A stretch of DNA of 64,000 nt, taken from positions 1,302,001 through 1,366,000 of the forward strand of contig CAVRXL010000012.1 of the NCBI GenBank assembly GCA_963725145.1. The letters are read 5' to 3'. This DNA comes from DATAEE01 sp963725145 (GTDB taxonomy: Bacteria > Acidobacteriota > Vicinamibacteria > Vicinamibacterales > 2-12-FULL-66-21). Shown here piece by piece: positions 20,365 to 30,173 of the stretch; the first letter of the stretch is position 1; each line of letters starts with the position of its first letter. The position numbers and the translations under genes were made by a program. The notes under the pieces are model-generated. The model ran no database searches. It saw only the letters and a program-made list of their open reading frames with translations, and was not told the origin of the DNA.

Positions 20365-21433
20365 CCCTTCGTGCGGCCCGACGCGGCCGAATCATCCGCC
20401 GCGCCGTAACGCGGGGTCCACGTCTCCCGGGCGATGGTCACGATTGACTTCAGGTGGCGGGGTCGCGGCCGGCGGGGCGTCTTGATGTAACTCATCAGCC
20501 TGTTCTGGAGCTTGCCGAGCGCGAACGATCGCCGGTATCTGGCCGCGTAGTGCCGCTCGTCATGAATCGACAGCGCGTACGCCTCTGCGTCAGACCTCGC
20601 GATCCGCAGCGACTCGTCCTTGAACTCCAGCTCGTACACGGTCACGCTTCCGGAGTCGACGTCGTAATCGACCGCGAGAGATCTCCGGTTCCACCAGTGC
20701 TGTTTTCTCTTGCCGCGCCGGGTGGAGCAGCCGGTCTCGTCGAAGAACGAGGGCAGGTTGAAGTCGGGCGTGATGCAGTTGCCGAGCCCATAGAAGATGT
20801 ATTTTCCGCCGTAACGCTCGAACGGCTGGGCGCGATGCGCGTGGTGGCCGATCACCAGGTCGGCGCCTGCGTCGATGATTCGGCGCCCCAGCACCACATC
20901 GCCCGGCTTGGGCAGGAACACCTGCTCCTCGCCCCAGTGCACGGAGACAATCACGCGCCGCGCGCCGGCGCGTCTGGCCTCGGCGATCTCCCGCACCACG
21001 CGCTCCAGTTCCAGCCGCGCAGCGCCCGGATGGTCCGGCGTTGCGAAGACCGGTGTCGTAGAGGGACAGGTGTACCCAGCAGCGCGACGCCGCTCTCTTC
21101 CAGGATCAGCGGATTGCGCTGGTTGTTTTCGAGCGTTCCGGCGCCGAAGGCGCGGATGCCGGAGCGCTTCAGCTCCTCGAGCGTCTCCTCGAAGCCGCGG
21201 GTTCCAAAGTCCATGATGTGGTTGTTGGCGAGGCACACCGCGGCCGGCGGCGACGTGAACGTCTGCGGAATATGGTTCGCGTCCGCCCTCAGGTTGACGG
21301 CCTTACCCGGCCAGCCGACTGTCGCGGAGGTGATCGGATATTCCAGATTGAACACGAACGGCGCGTCGAGCTTCAGATGGACCTGGTAAGCGCGCGGAAG
21401 GAAGACGTCTCCGAGAAATGTGATGGTGGTCAT
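20361..21433 (-). CDS. CapA-family (PGA_cap) protein (frameshifted)
   Basis: A calcineurin-like metallophosphoesterase of the PGA_cap family, related to CapA/PgsA of poly-gamma-glutamate capsule synthesis. It opens TITFLGDVFLPRAY (metal Asp), then CLANNHIMDFGTRGFEE (Asn-His metal motif), then VIVSVHWGEEQ and DLVIGHHAHRAQPFE, the classic CapA C-terminal His motifs. One missing base near 21075 (within CTGCTGGGTAC) splits it into two frames; corrected length is about 357 residues. There is no obvious signal peptide, unlike anchored CapA proteins, so it may act in the cytoplasm. Its role with the neighbouring ligases is unknown; the family does not prove that poly-glutamate is made. Confidence 0.75.
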
Positions 21434-21449
21434 GCCTCTGCCTTGGGCT

Positions 21450-22835
21450 TCATGGCGCTGCGCCGACTGTCTCGGGTCGTCCCGGCAGCGGCACGTCGGA
21501 CCTTGCATACCGGTGCTTGCCGGCGCCGGAAAGCGGAATGCTAGAAACCTCCTCGATGCGCAGCGTGACGGGTGCGCTGGTGAGCGAAGCGATGCTCGCG
21601 CGGACCCTCTCCAGAACCTGCGTCCGTGCATCGTTCCACTCCGGCCCCGGCACGATCCGACAGGTGATGTCGTCCACCGCCGTCTGGTGCACCTGAAAGC
21701 TCCGCACGCCGGCCGCGCCCCAGAACAACCGCCGGAAGAAGCCGCCATGCACGACGTGACCGCCCGGGAGCACGAACTGGTCGGACAGCCGTCCGACGTC
21801 GAGGTGCATCAGCGGGAATCCGTTGCCGCACCCGCAGACGCCGTCGGAGAGCCGGCCGGCGTCGTCGTTGCGATAACGGATGAACGGCATGCCGTAGTTC
21901 CAGAGAGAGGTCACGACCAGAGGTCGCGGCCCGTCTGCCTCGCCACCCGGAGCATCCTCGACCTCCACGACGGCGAAATCGATGTTGACGTGCATCGCTC
22001 CGTGCCCGCACTGGGCGGCGATGTTGCGCACCTCGCTGCTGCCATACAGGTCGAACACCTGGCAGCCGAACACGCGACCGAGCACCGCGCGCTGCTCGGG
22101 GAACAACGGCTCCGCGGTGCTGAAGACGCCCTTCAGCGCCCGCACGGCTTCACCGCGCGACTCGATGTGCTCGGCAAACCTCGCCATCGTCGAGGCATAG
22201 CCGAGCGCGACGCTCGGGCGGAGCGCGCGCCACCTCCGGAGCCAGCCATCCATATCGCGCCCGCTCGAGTGGAACGGATCGAACTGGTACTGCCCGCGAA
22301 GCCGCTGCCGCGCCTCGAACTCCCAGCGTGACATTCGCGCCGTCGCCGCGTCGAAACCCCAGAAGAACGCCAGCATCTCCCCTGGCCGCCAGCCGCACTG
22401 CGCCAGGTTCCGGAACGTGCCGGCCTCGGCCGCATGCTCGGATCGGGGATCGTGAACGAGACGAATCGGCACTCCCGTCGAGCCGCCGGTCGCGTGCCGG
22501 ATCAGACCGACGCCGAATGGGCCGTCGCTCGTGAGATCCCGCGCCCGTTCGCGAACGATGTCCTTGGTCAAGACGGGAAGCGCCGCGAAGTCGGTCCACG
22601 ACCGGACGTCGCGCGCCGAGATCCCGAGCGATCGAAAGAGCTCGCGATAGTCCGGGACGTAGATTTCGGCGTGGGAGACGAGCGCCGAGAGCCGGTCCCA
22701 CTGATCCCGCCGGCAGGCCTCCGGCGAGCGGAAGGGGTTCCCGGCGATCTCGCGAAAGATCGGCATGACGCGGGATCCCCGCCACCATTCGGTTGCCGCA
22801 AGGCACCCGCGTCCGATCGCTTCCTGAACGTTCAA
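21450..22835 (-). CDS. CapK/PaaK-like adenylate-forming ligase
   Basis: 461 residues, intact. It resembles phenylacetate-CoA ligase-type proteins annotated CapK in capsule loci. The ATP-binding P-loop is HATGGSTGVPIR at about 114-125; FDLYGSSEVRNIA matches the adenylation motif (YGSSE), and IRYRNDDAGRLSD is the hinge/adenosine motif. A cysteine cluster (GVCGCGNGFP) follows, as in PaaK homologues. Such enzymes activate a carboxylate as its acyl-AMP for transfer to CoA or another acceptor. The start is a TTG at 22835 that overlaps the ATP-grasp stop by four bases (TTGA), which supports both this start and tight coupling. Confidence 0.85.
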   Translation of the reverse strand: MNVQEAIGRGCLAATEWWRGSRVMPIFREIAGNPFRSPEACRRDQWDRLSALVSHAEIYVPDYRELFRSLGISARDVRSWTDFAALPVLTKDIVRERARDLTSDGPFGVGLIRHATGGSTGVPIRLVHDPRSEHAAEAGTFRNLAQCGWRPGEMLAFFWGFDAATARMSRWEFEARQRLRGQYQFDPFHSSGRDMDGWLRRWRALRPSVALGYASTMARFAEHIESRGEAVRALKGVFSTAEPLFPEQRAVLGRVFGCQVFDLYGSSEVRNIAAQCGHGAMHVNIDFAVVEVEDAPGGEADGPRPLVVTSLWNYGMPFIRYRNDDAGRLSDGVCGCGNGFPLMHLDVGRLSDQFVLPGGHVVHGGFFRRLFWGAAGVRSFQVHQTAVDDITCRIVPGPEWNDARTQVLERVRASIASLTSAPVTLRIEEVSSIPLSGAGKHRYARSDVPLPGRPETVGAAP

Positions 22836-24104
22836 AGTCCTCCCGTCGATTCAGCCGGCATGTCGCGATCGATGCCCGCATGGCGCAGACAACGGCTGAG
22901 CCAGTGGTTCTTGTCAATGCAAGTCCACGGCCGGGCGAGTGTGCCGAGGTGCGTCGCGACGTTCGACTGCGGGGACCCCGCCAGGCGGGCCGCCGACGCG
23001 TGCGCCAGAAATGCTCGGCAAACGGGGTCGTCGCGAGCGAGCTGCCATGGGGCTGCTGGCCGAGGTTGATGTCCCAGCTCTGGTTTCCTTCGACGATCAT
23101 CGGGCCGTCGCGCGTGATGCCAATGTCCCAGCCGATCGATGGGAACTCTCCAAAGACTCGATGCGCCTCGAGCGCCAGCGCGAAGACCTCCGGTAGAAGG
23201 GCAGAACGCTCCGTGATGTCCGCGCCGGTCGTCGGATGACGGTCCAACGCTACGCGGGCCAACTTCAGCGGATTTCTGAACGGCCGGTCCGAGTCCCCGG
23301 TCTCGAGGTCGATCGGGCTGGCCACGCCGCCCGCGGCAGAGTTATCGGCGGCGGCGTGGCCCGTCGGCATGCGCAAGCATGCGCGCAGCAGCGTGGGTGG
23401 CCCGTCCGGCGGACACGTGGTCATCACGCGAACCGTACAGAGTCCCGCCATCGACCAGGGCGCTACCGCAGGATGATTGGAGCCGCGGCTGCACGACAAA
23501 CGGCGCGGCACTCGATTGCGCCGCCAGATGTTCGAGAAACGCGCCGTGCGCGACGTTCTGACCCGAAGACGAGACGTAGGTCCCCTCGTTGCGCCTGACC
23601 CAGTAGGTGGCGCCGCGCACGTTCAAGGCATGGGCCTCCTTCGTAAACAGGTCCTGGTCTGGCAGCCGCGACGGCGCCTCGAGGATCCTGCCACCCGACA
23701 CTGTCGCGAGCACTGCGGGCGTCGGCAGGCCGGCGGCGACCGCACGACGATAAAACCTCCGTTTGTCTTTCAGATCCTCGCGATTCGCCGGCAGCCGGTC
23801 GTAGAGCCACGTTCGCAGCGCGATGATCTCGTTGAGCTCGACGAACGCCGGCGCCTCCGCGAGGCGATCCGGCTGGTCCAGTCGATAGCGATAGTACGGA
23901 TCGAAGGAGGATCGGTGCTGAATGCGCAACTGACACTGCTGGCGCCACTGCTCGCGACGCGAGACGTCCGGGACGGAGCCGCCGTACCGCCACGTATACA
24001 AAGTCGCGGTGCGCGCGGCCCGGAGTGGCAGCCACGGCATCGGCTGGAGCGCCCATGCCTGCCGCCGCAGCGCCAGGAGTGCTTCGCGGGAAGAGGACGG
24101 TCAT
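22832..24104 (-). CDS. ATP-grasp enzyme, sugar-transfer-associated type, copy 1 (frameshifted)
   Basis: Similar along its length to the adjacent copy 2. Seen in order: a helical N-terminus (LLALRRQAW, PLRAARTATLYTWRYG), YYRYRL, DKRRFYRRAVAAGLPTPAVL, and the ATP-grasp core with FTKEAHALNVRGA, FVVQPRL, GLCTVRVMTT, GGVASPIDLETG and GWDIGITRDGPMIVEGNQSW, the last carrying the metal-binding Glu/Asn. The motif set fits the family described as sugar-transfer-associated ATP-grasp (ATPgrasp_ST). Three frameshifts are visible, near 24095, 23480 and 23015; the last is one lost G in TGGG, as shown by copy 2. Corrected, the end is a TGA at 22832 overlapping the ligase start. ATP-grasp enzymes form amide or ester bonds through acyl-phosphates; substrates unknown. 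Confidence 0.7.
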
Positions 24105-24131
24105 TTGCGGACCTGACGATGACTCACGCAC

Positions 24132-25298
24132 TCAGGCGACGTTCGTCCGCGGGGCATTGGCCGGGCGAGTCGCCGACGCATGCGCCCAGAAATGCTCCGC
24201 AAACGTGGTGGTTGCCAGCGACGAGCCAAACAGTTGCTGGGCGAACACGATGCCCCAGTCGTAGTTCCCTTCCATCAGCATCAGCCCGTCACGCGTGATG
24301 GCAACGTCCCAGCCAACAGAGGGAAACTCCGCGAAGGCCCGGTGGGCCCGCAGCGCCAGCGCAAACACTTCCGAGTTATGCGGCAGGACAGCCCCGGCGA
24401 TTCGCGCGCCGGTCGTCGGATGGCTGTCGAGCGACTCGCCGGCCAACTCGGGCGGTTTTCGCACGGCCGGCCCGAGCACGCCCGTCGTCAAATCGACGGG
24501 GCTCGCCACGCCGCCCTGCGTGAAGTTGTCCACCGGGGCGCGGCCCGTCGGCATTCGGACGCCCGCTCGCAGGAGCATGGGCGGTCCACCGGGCGCGCGA
24601 GTCGTCATGACGCGCACGGTGCAGAGTCCTTCCAGCGCCCATCGCGCCATCTCCGGATGATTCCTGAGGCGCGGCTGCACGAGGAGCGGCGCGCCGGCCG
24701 ACCGCGCGGCGAGATGCTCGAGAAACCGCCCTTGAGGGACCCGTTCGCCCGTGGACGAGACATACGAGCCGTCGGTCTGCCAGACCCAGTAGCTGGCACC
24801 GAGCCCGCACATCGATTGAGCTTCCTTTGTAAACGGATCTTCCCTTGGGCAATCGTGAAGAGGCGTCGAGGATCTGGCCGCCTGACAGCGTTGCGAGCAC
24901 CGGAGGAGTGGGGAGGCCGGCAGCGACGGCTCGCGTGACGAACCTCCGCTTATCGGCCAGTGCCTCGGGCTGCACCAGAAGTTTGTCGTACCACCAAGAC
25001 CGCAGCGCCCTTATCTCAGGGACTTCCAGGAACGCCGGCGCGTCCGCGCGGCGTCTCGGGTCGTAGAGCCTGTAGCGGTAGTACCGAGTCGGAGGAGGAA
25101 TCGGAACTGAACTCGCAGCCGCCACTGCTGGCGCCACTGCTCGTCGCGTGGGACGTCCGGCACCGTGCGGCCGTAGCGCCACGTCCCGAGCGTTGCAGTT
25201 CGCGCAGCCCGCAGCGGAACCCACGCGGTCGGCGGCTCGAGCTCCCACGCCTGTCGCCGCAACGCGAGCAGCACTTCGAGGGAAGATGAGGAAACCAT
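24132..25298 (-). CDS. ATP-grasp enzyme, sugar-transfer-associated type, copy 2 (frameshifted)
   Basis: Paralogue of copy 1, about 388 residues when corrected. It begins MVSSSSLEVLLALRRQAWEL and has RYYRYRLYDP, DKRRFVTRAVAAGLPTPPVL, FTKEAQSM, PLLVQPRLRNH, GLCTVRVMTTRA, DNFTQGGVASPVDLTTG and VGWDVAITRDGLMLMEGNYD. Frame changes near 25093 and 24842 split it. It is the first gene of the unit and lies divergently from the QueC-like gene, with a shared spacer at 25299-25457. Tandem copies suggest two related transfer steps or two acceptors; this is inference. Confidence 0.7.
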
Positions 25299-25457
25299 TT
25301 CCGTGACTCCGGGCGCGTGACAGCGATTTCCCGACTTTCGGTAGTCAGGGTGTCATCTGCCGTCGCGGACAACCTCCAATGCAAGGGATCTGACAGGCGT
25401 GCGGATGAGCTGCATGCTACGCTCGGTGGTCTCCGCTTTGCAGCTGTGCCGGAGCGC

Positions 25458-26230
25458 ATGGACCTCGGCGATGAGTGTGTGAAAGTTCTCTGGACGGGCG
25501 GGTGGGACTCCACGTTTCGCCTTCTCGACGTAGTGCTCGTGCATGGCGCGTCCGTTCAGCCGTTCTACGTGCTCGATACGGCGCGGCGTTCGAGCATCGT
25601 TGAGCTCAATACGATGCAGCGCATCCGGCGCAGCGTCGCCGCGATCTCTCAGAAGAAGGCGGCGCTCATCAGGCCGTCGACCATCGTCTCCATCCATGAC
25701 ATACGACCGGATCGCGACATCACCGATCGCTACGTCCGTCTGAAGGCGCGGTCGTTTCTAGGCGAGCAGTACGACTGGCTCGCCCGATTCGGCGGCAGTT
25801 CGGCTTCCAGGGACTCGAGCTGTGCGTCCATGTCGACGACAAGGCGCACGTCTGGCTCGACGGCCACGTCGAAGAGGTGAAGCGGGACGACGGCCAGGGC
25901 TACTGGGTGCTGCGCGCGAGTGAGGCGGAACCGGACTTGACGCTGTTCGCGCCGTTCAGGTTTCCGCTGCTCACGCTCAGGAAGACCGATATGCAGCGAG
26001 CTGCGGAAGCGAACGGGTTCCTTCACATCCTGGAACAGTCGTGGTTCTGCTTCACGCCCGTCCGGAACCGGCCGTGCGGGATCTGCAACCCGTGTCAGTC
26101 GGTCATCAAAGAGGGACAGGCGCGCCGCCTGCCTCGCGCCGCGAAGATCCGGAGCTTCTTCCTTCCCGTGTCGCGTCCCTTCAGACGAGTGTTCGACAAG
26201 GTCGCGCGGCTGGCGGCTGCAACCTGGTAA
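25458..26230 (+). CDS. QueC-like PP-loop ATP pyrophosphatase (frameshifted)
   Basis: The ATP-binding PP-loop is seen at residues 12-19 (WTGGWDST, the SGGxDS-type loop). The C-terminal part has SWFCFTPVRNRPCGICNPC, the Cys...CxxC-type zinc site of 7-cyano-7-deazaguanine synthase (QueC) and its relatives. In QueC the PP-loop adenylates a carboxylate and ammonia makes an amide and then a nitrile. The middle (LRKTDM, FAPFRFPLLTL) differs from ordinary QueC and no other queuosine genes are near, so a nucleotide or glycan modification role is more likely. One base change near 25793 breaks the frame before RQFGFQGLELCVHVDD; corrected length is about 257 residues. Start: ATG 25458, just before the first beta-strand. 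Confidence 0.65.
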
Positions 26231-26366
26231 TCCTGTCGCGGATTCTGTATTTTTCTTCCCTTCAGGAGAACGCTCGAACAACTCCGCGACAGCCTGCTCA
26301 GACACCCGCTGAGAGAAACGTTCGGGAATTTCGTCGCTTCGGCGAGAGCTCTCTGAGTTAGCTCGT

Positions 26367-26381
26367 CGGTATCGTCGTTGC
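26367..26381 (+). promoter_or_regulatory. candidate sigma-54 promoter
   Basis: CGGTATCGTCGTTGC followed by AA has the required GG-N10-GC spacing and a TTGCA -12 box. Transcription would start near 26393, about 60 bases before the ATG at 26453. The paralogous gene at 30174 has an almost identical element (CGGTACCCCCGTTGC) at nearly the same distance, which strengthens both. Confidence 0.5.
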
Positions 26382-26413
26382 AATAGGACCAGGCCGCTCA
26401 CCCCAGCTCATCC

Positions 26414-26450
26414 CCAAAACTCGGGTTTTGGCTTCTTGGAGGAAAGAAGC
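26414..26450 (+). promoter_or_regulatory. two adjacent leader hairpins, the second presenting the ribosome site
   Basis: CCAAAAC / GTTTTGG form a perfect 7-bp stem with a four-base loop (26414-26431). Directly after, GCTTCTT / AAGAAGC form a second perfect 7-bp stem (26431-26450) whose six-base loop is GGAGGA, the Shine-Dalgarno sequence for the ATG at 26453. The two stems share base 26431, so they can stack or compete. This arrangement suggests control of translation, for example by an RNA-binding protein. Confidence 0.45.
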
Positions 26451-26452
26451 GC

Positions 26453-29400
26453 ATGCCGCTGGGTCGAGCCGTTCGTACGTTTCCTACGCAGCTAGCCGTG
26501 ATCGTCGGGTTCGCCCTGCTTGCTCTCACGACGCGGGCGTACGCCGCCACGATCAACGTCCCCGCCGGTGGAAACCTGCAGGCGGCGATCAATGCTGCCC
26601 AACCCGGCGACACGATTCACCTGCAGGCGGGCGCGACCTACATCGGCAACTTCACGTTGCCGATGACCAACGCGCCCCTGGAGATCACGATTCGAACGGC
26701 CCCGGATTCGCGATTGCCCGGCCCGGGCCGCCGCATCCGCCCCGCCGATGCGTTCCTCCTGGCGAAGGTCAGGTCGGGGAACAGCGGCGCTGCCTTCCAG
26801 ACAGCGCTGGGGGCGCATCATTGGCGGCTCGAGTTGCTGGAAATCGGCGCAAACAGCGGCGGGTATGGCGAGATCATCCGGCTCGGTCGCACGACCGAAC
26901 AGAGCACGCTCAACGTCGTTCCGCACCACATCGTGATCGATCGCTGTTACATTCACGGCGATCCGCTGCTCGGCCAGAAGCGCGGCATCGCGCTCAACAG
27001 CGCGTCGACGACGATCATTGGATCGTACATCAGCGATATCAAAGGTTCGGGGATGGACACCCAGGCGATCGGCGGTTGGAACGGGCCGGGTCCCTATCTC
27101 ATCGAAAACAACTACTTGGAAGCTGCCGGCGAGAACGTGATGTTCGGCGGCGCCGACCCGAAAATCCCGAATCTCGTGCCCAGCGACATTACGCTGCGGC
27201 TGAACCACATCATCAAGCCAAGAAGCTGGCAACAGCCGATCATTCCGAAGCCCGTCGCGACGGCGGCGCCTCTATCCGGCGCCGGTTCGCTGCCGGCCGG
27301 CACCTACGCCTACCGTGTCGTCGCTCGCAGGTCGATTGGTCAGGGGATCACGGGCACTTCCGAGGCGTCGGCCCAGGTGACATCCACTCTCACGGCCGCC
27401 GGAGCCGTGCGGGTCACCTGGACGCCGGTCCAGGATGCGACGGAATATCGCGTCTACGGACGCACGGCCGGGGCACAGAACACCTATTGGACTCTTTCCG
27501 GCACGTCGTTCACCGATACGGGTGCCGCGGGCACCGCCGGCTCCGTTCCAACGAGTCCCTCAACCTGGACGGCCAAGAACCTCCTGGAGCTGAAGAACGC
27601 ACGTCGCGTCCTCGCCGAAGGGAACGTCCTCGAGCACAACTGGGTAAGCGGCCAGGGCGGCCTCGGGATGGTCATGACGCCGCGAAACCAGGACGGCACG
27701 GCGCCCTGGTCGGTCGTGTCGGATGTCACCTTCCGCTACAACATCGTCCGGCACACCGCCGGTGGCATGTCGGTCAACGGCGTCGACACCATCTATCCAA
27801 GCCTTCCCGGACGCAACATCCGGATCGAACACAATCTGTTCCATGACGTCGTTTCGTCGAGCGGCGGGCGACTGCTGATCATGGGGAACAGCCCTGAGAA
27901 CGTGACGCTCGAACACAACACACACTTTCAGGGCGGCAGCGTCGTGCTCGTCCACGGTCAGAACCCCGACGGCAGCTTCGACACGGTTGCGGATTCCGGT
28001 TCGCCAACAACCTCGGGTTGCACAACAGCTCCGGGATCGTCGGCGAGGGAGGCGGCGGGTACGGTCTCGACGACATCCGCACGTACTTCGGCTCCGACTC
28101 GACGGTGACGAACAACGTCCTCGCGGGCGGCACGGCATCCCGGTATCCGCCCGACAATCAATGCCCGACCGTCGCGGCGTTCATGGCGGAGTTCGAGCCC
28201 GGCACCTATCGGTTGCGAGCCGGCAGTCCGTACAGGAACGCCGGCACGGACGGCGAGGATCTGGGTGCCGACATCGAAGGGCTCCTGCCGCTGACGGATC
28301 TCGCGCTGAGCGGTGGAGAGCCGACCGGGCCGGCCAACTCGCCGCCTACCGCTCACGCCGGCGGTCCGTACCAGGCGCTGACGCTCACGCCGGTCGTGGC
28401 GCAGGGCGGGGCGTCGTCCGATTCAGATGGCACCATCGTGAGCTACGCCTGGAACTGGGGTGACGGATCTCCGGACTCTGCCGGGGTGTCCGCAAGCCAT
28501 GCGTACGCGCGCTCCGGCGTTTACACCGTCAGGCTCGTCGTGACGGACAACGCGGGCGCGACCGCCACAGCTACGGCGACCGCGACGATCTCGAACAGAC
28601 CGCCCACCGCGAACGCCGGGGGACCTTACTCGGCCCAACCAGGGGTCGCGTTCACGGCGAGCGGGAGCGGATCGTCGGATCCGGACGGCACGATCGCGAC
28701 GTATCGATGGAAGTGGGGCGACGGAACGCCCGACACGGTAGGGGCGAGCGCGACGGCGAGCCACACCTACGGGTCGGCCGGTAACCGCTCGATCGTTCTC
28801 ACGGTGACCGACGATGAAGGGGCCGTCGCGACCAGCACGGCTTCGGTCACCGTACAAGCGGCGGCGAGCTCGGATCTCGTCGTGTCGGCGCTGTCGGCGC
28901 CGGCCTCGGCTGCGGCCGGTGGGAGCATGTCGGTTTCGGACACGACCTCGAACATGACCGGCACCGCCGCCGCGTCCCGCACCTGGTTCTATTTGTCGAC
29001 GAACCCATCGCTTGACGCGAGCGACACCGTGCTCGGATCGCGCGCCGTGCCGGCGCTGGCAAGCGGCGCCGCGAATTCGTCGTCGGTATCGCTTGCGGTG
29101 CCGGCAACGACGGCGGCGGGTCTGTACTACGTGATTGCCAAGGCGGACGGCAACCAGGCAATCGCGGAGACTTCCGAGAGTAACAACGTCAGAAACAGCG
29201 CTGCGGTCAGAGTCGGCCCGGACCTCAGGGCCGTGAGCGTCACGGGGCCGACACGGGCGGCCGCCGGCGGCAGCGTCGTCGTCGGTGATACCACGCGAAA
29301 CGAAGGCGCGGGTGCAGCAGCGGCTTCATCGACGACGTACTATCTGTCTCCGAACGTGACCCTGGACGCGGCGGACGTCGCGATCGGAGGACGGCCAGTG

Positions 29401-29925
29401 CCGGGGCTGGCCGCGGCCGCGAGCAACACCGGGTCCGCCTCCGTGGTCATTCCCGCCGGTACCACGCCGGGAAGCTACTTCCTCTTTGCGAAGGCGGACG
29501 GAGGGAACGCTGTTGGGGAGAGCATCGAGACGAACAACGGCTCGAATGGAGTCATTCTTCGTGTCGGCCCCGATCTCGACGTGTCCAGTCTGACCGCTCC
29601 ATCACAGGCGACAGCCGGCGCCACGATCAGCGTCACCGATATCACCAGGAATCAGGGGGCCAGTTCGGCGCCGGCCTCCACGACACGGTTTTATCTTTCG
29701 ACGAACACCACGGTCGACGCTGCCGACACGTTGCTCGGGAGCCGCAGCGTCGGGGCGCTCAACGTCGATCAGACGAACAGCATGACGACGGCCCTGACCA
29801 TTCCGTCTGGTAGAGCCCCAGGTTCGTACTTCATCATCGCCGTAGCGGACGGCGGCAACGTCGTGACCGAATCGCTCGAAACGAACAATACGAGAACCCG
29901 ACCCGTTCAGGTCATCGCTCCATAG
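26453..29925 (+). CDS. secreted parallel beta-helix protein with PKD and CARDB repeats (one frameshift)
   Basis: About 1,157 residues once the break near 27994 (after SFDTVA, one missing base) is repaired. A signal peptide covers about 1-31. Residues about 32-540 form a right-handed beta-helix beginning NVPAGGNLQAAINAAQPGDT, interrupted by a fibronectin-like insert (about 27241-27560) that the paralogue at 30174 lacks. Two PKD domains follow (DGTIVSYAWNWGDGSPD and DGTIATYRWKWGDGTPD), then three CARDB repeats, each with an ETNN/ESNN end (IAETSESNNVRN, VGESIETNNGSN, VTESLETNNTRT). Beta-helix proteins include pectate-lyase-like enzymes and adhesins; the many surface repeats point to cell-surface or matrix attachment. 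No sorting signal is seen at the C-terminus. Confidence 0.8.
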
Positions 29926-29981
29926 GAGCAGAGGTCAATACCGCAGAGCTCAAACAGCATGAAGTTTTTGCGCGCTTACAC

Positions 29982-30018
29982 GGGTCAGGGTTCCCAGAGA
30001 CTCTGGATCCCCTGACCC
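29982..30018. terminator. long hairpin after the beta-helix/PKD gene
   Basis: GGGTCAGGG (29982-29990) pairs perfectly with CCCTGACCC (30010-30018), and an inner CCAGAG/CTCTGG pair continues the stem after a 3-by-3 internal loop. It begins 57 bases after the stop codon and lies before the next promoter, so termination or RNA processing is likely. No T-run follows on the plus strand. Confidence 0.45.
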
Positions 30019-30090
30019 ATTCCGTCGATTTGCGCCCGTAGGCGTAAGGCCCCTCGACGCGCGGCCGGCCACGACACTCGTGAAGAGGCC

Positions 30091-30105
30091 CGGTACCCCC
30101 GTTGC
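30091..30105 (+). promoter_or_regulatory. candidate sigma-54 promoter
   Basis: CGGTACCCCCGTTGC followed by AT has GG-N10-GC spacing and a TTGCA -12 box. The predicted start, near 30117, is 57 bases before the ATG at 30174. It mirrors the element at 26367-26381 in front of the paralogous gene. Confidence 0.5.
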
Positions 30106-30173
30106 ATGAGGACAGCCGGCTTCCCAGGCACATTCCAGAACCAAGACCGAACGACCTCCTCACGGGGTCCGCT

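Noticed and set aside
25427..25441. Sigma-54-like TGGTCTCCGCTTTGC before the QueC-like gene
   Set aside because: The predicted start is about five bases from the ATG at 25458; probably a chance match.
25458..26230. Queuosine or archaeosine biosynthesis
   Set aside because: Only a divergent QueC-like protein is seen; queD, queE, queF and tgt are absent from the window and the neighbours are glycan-type ligases.
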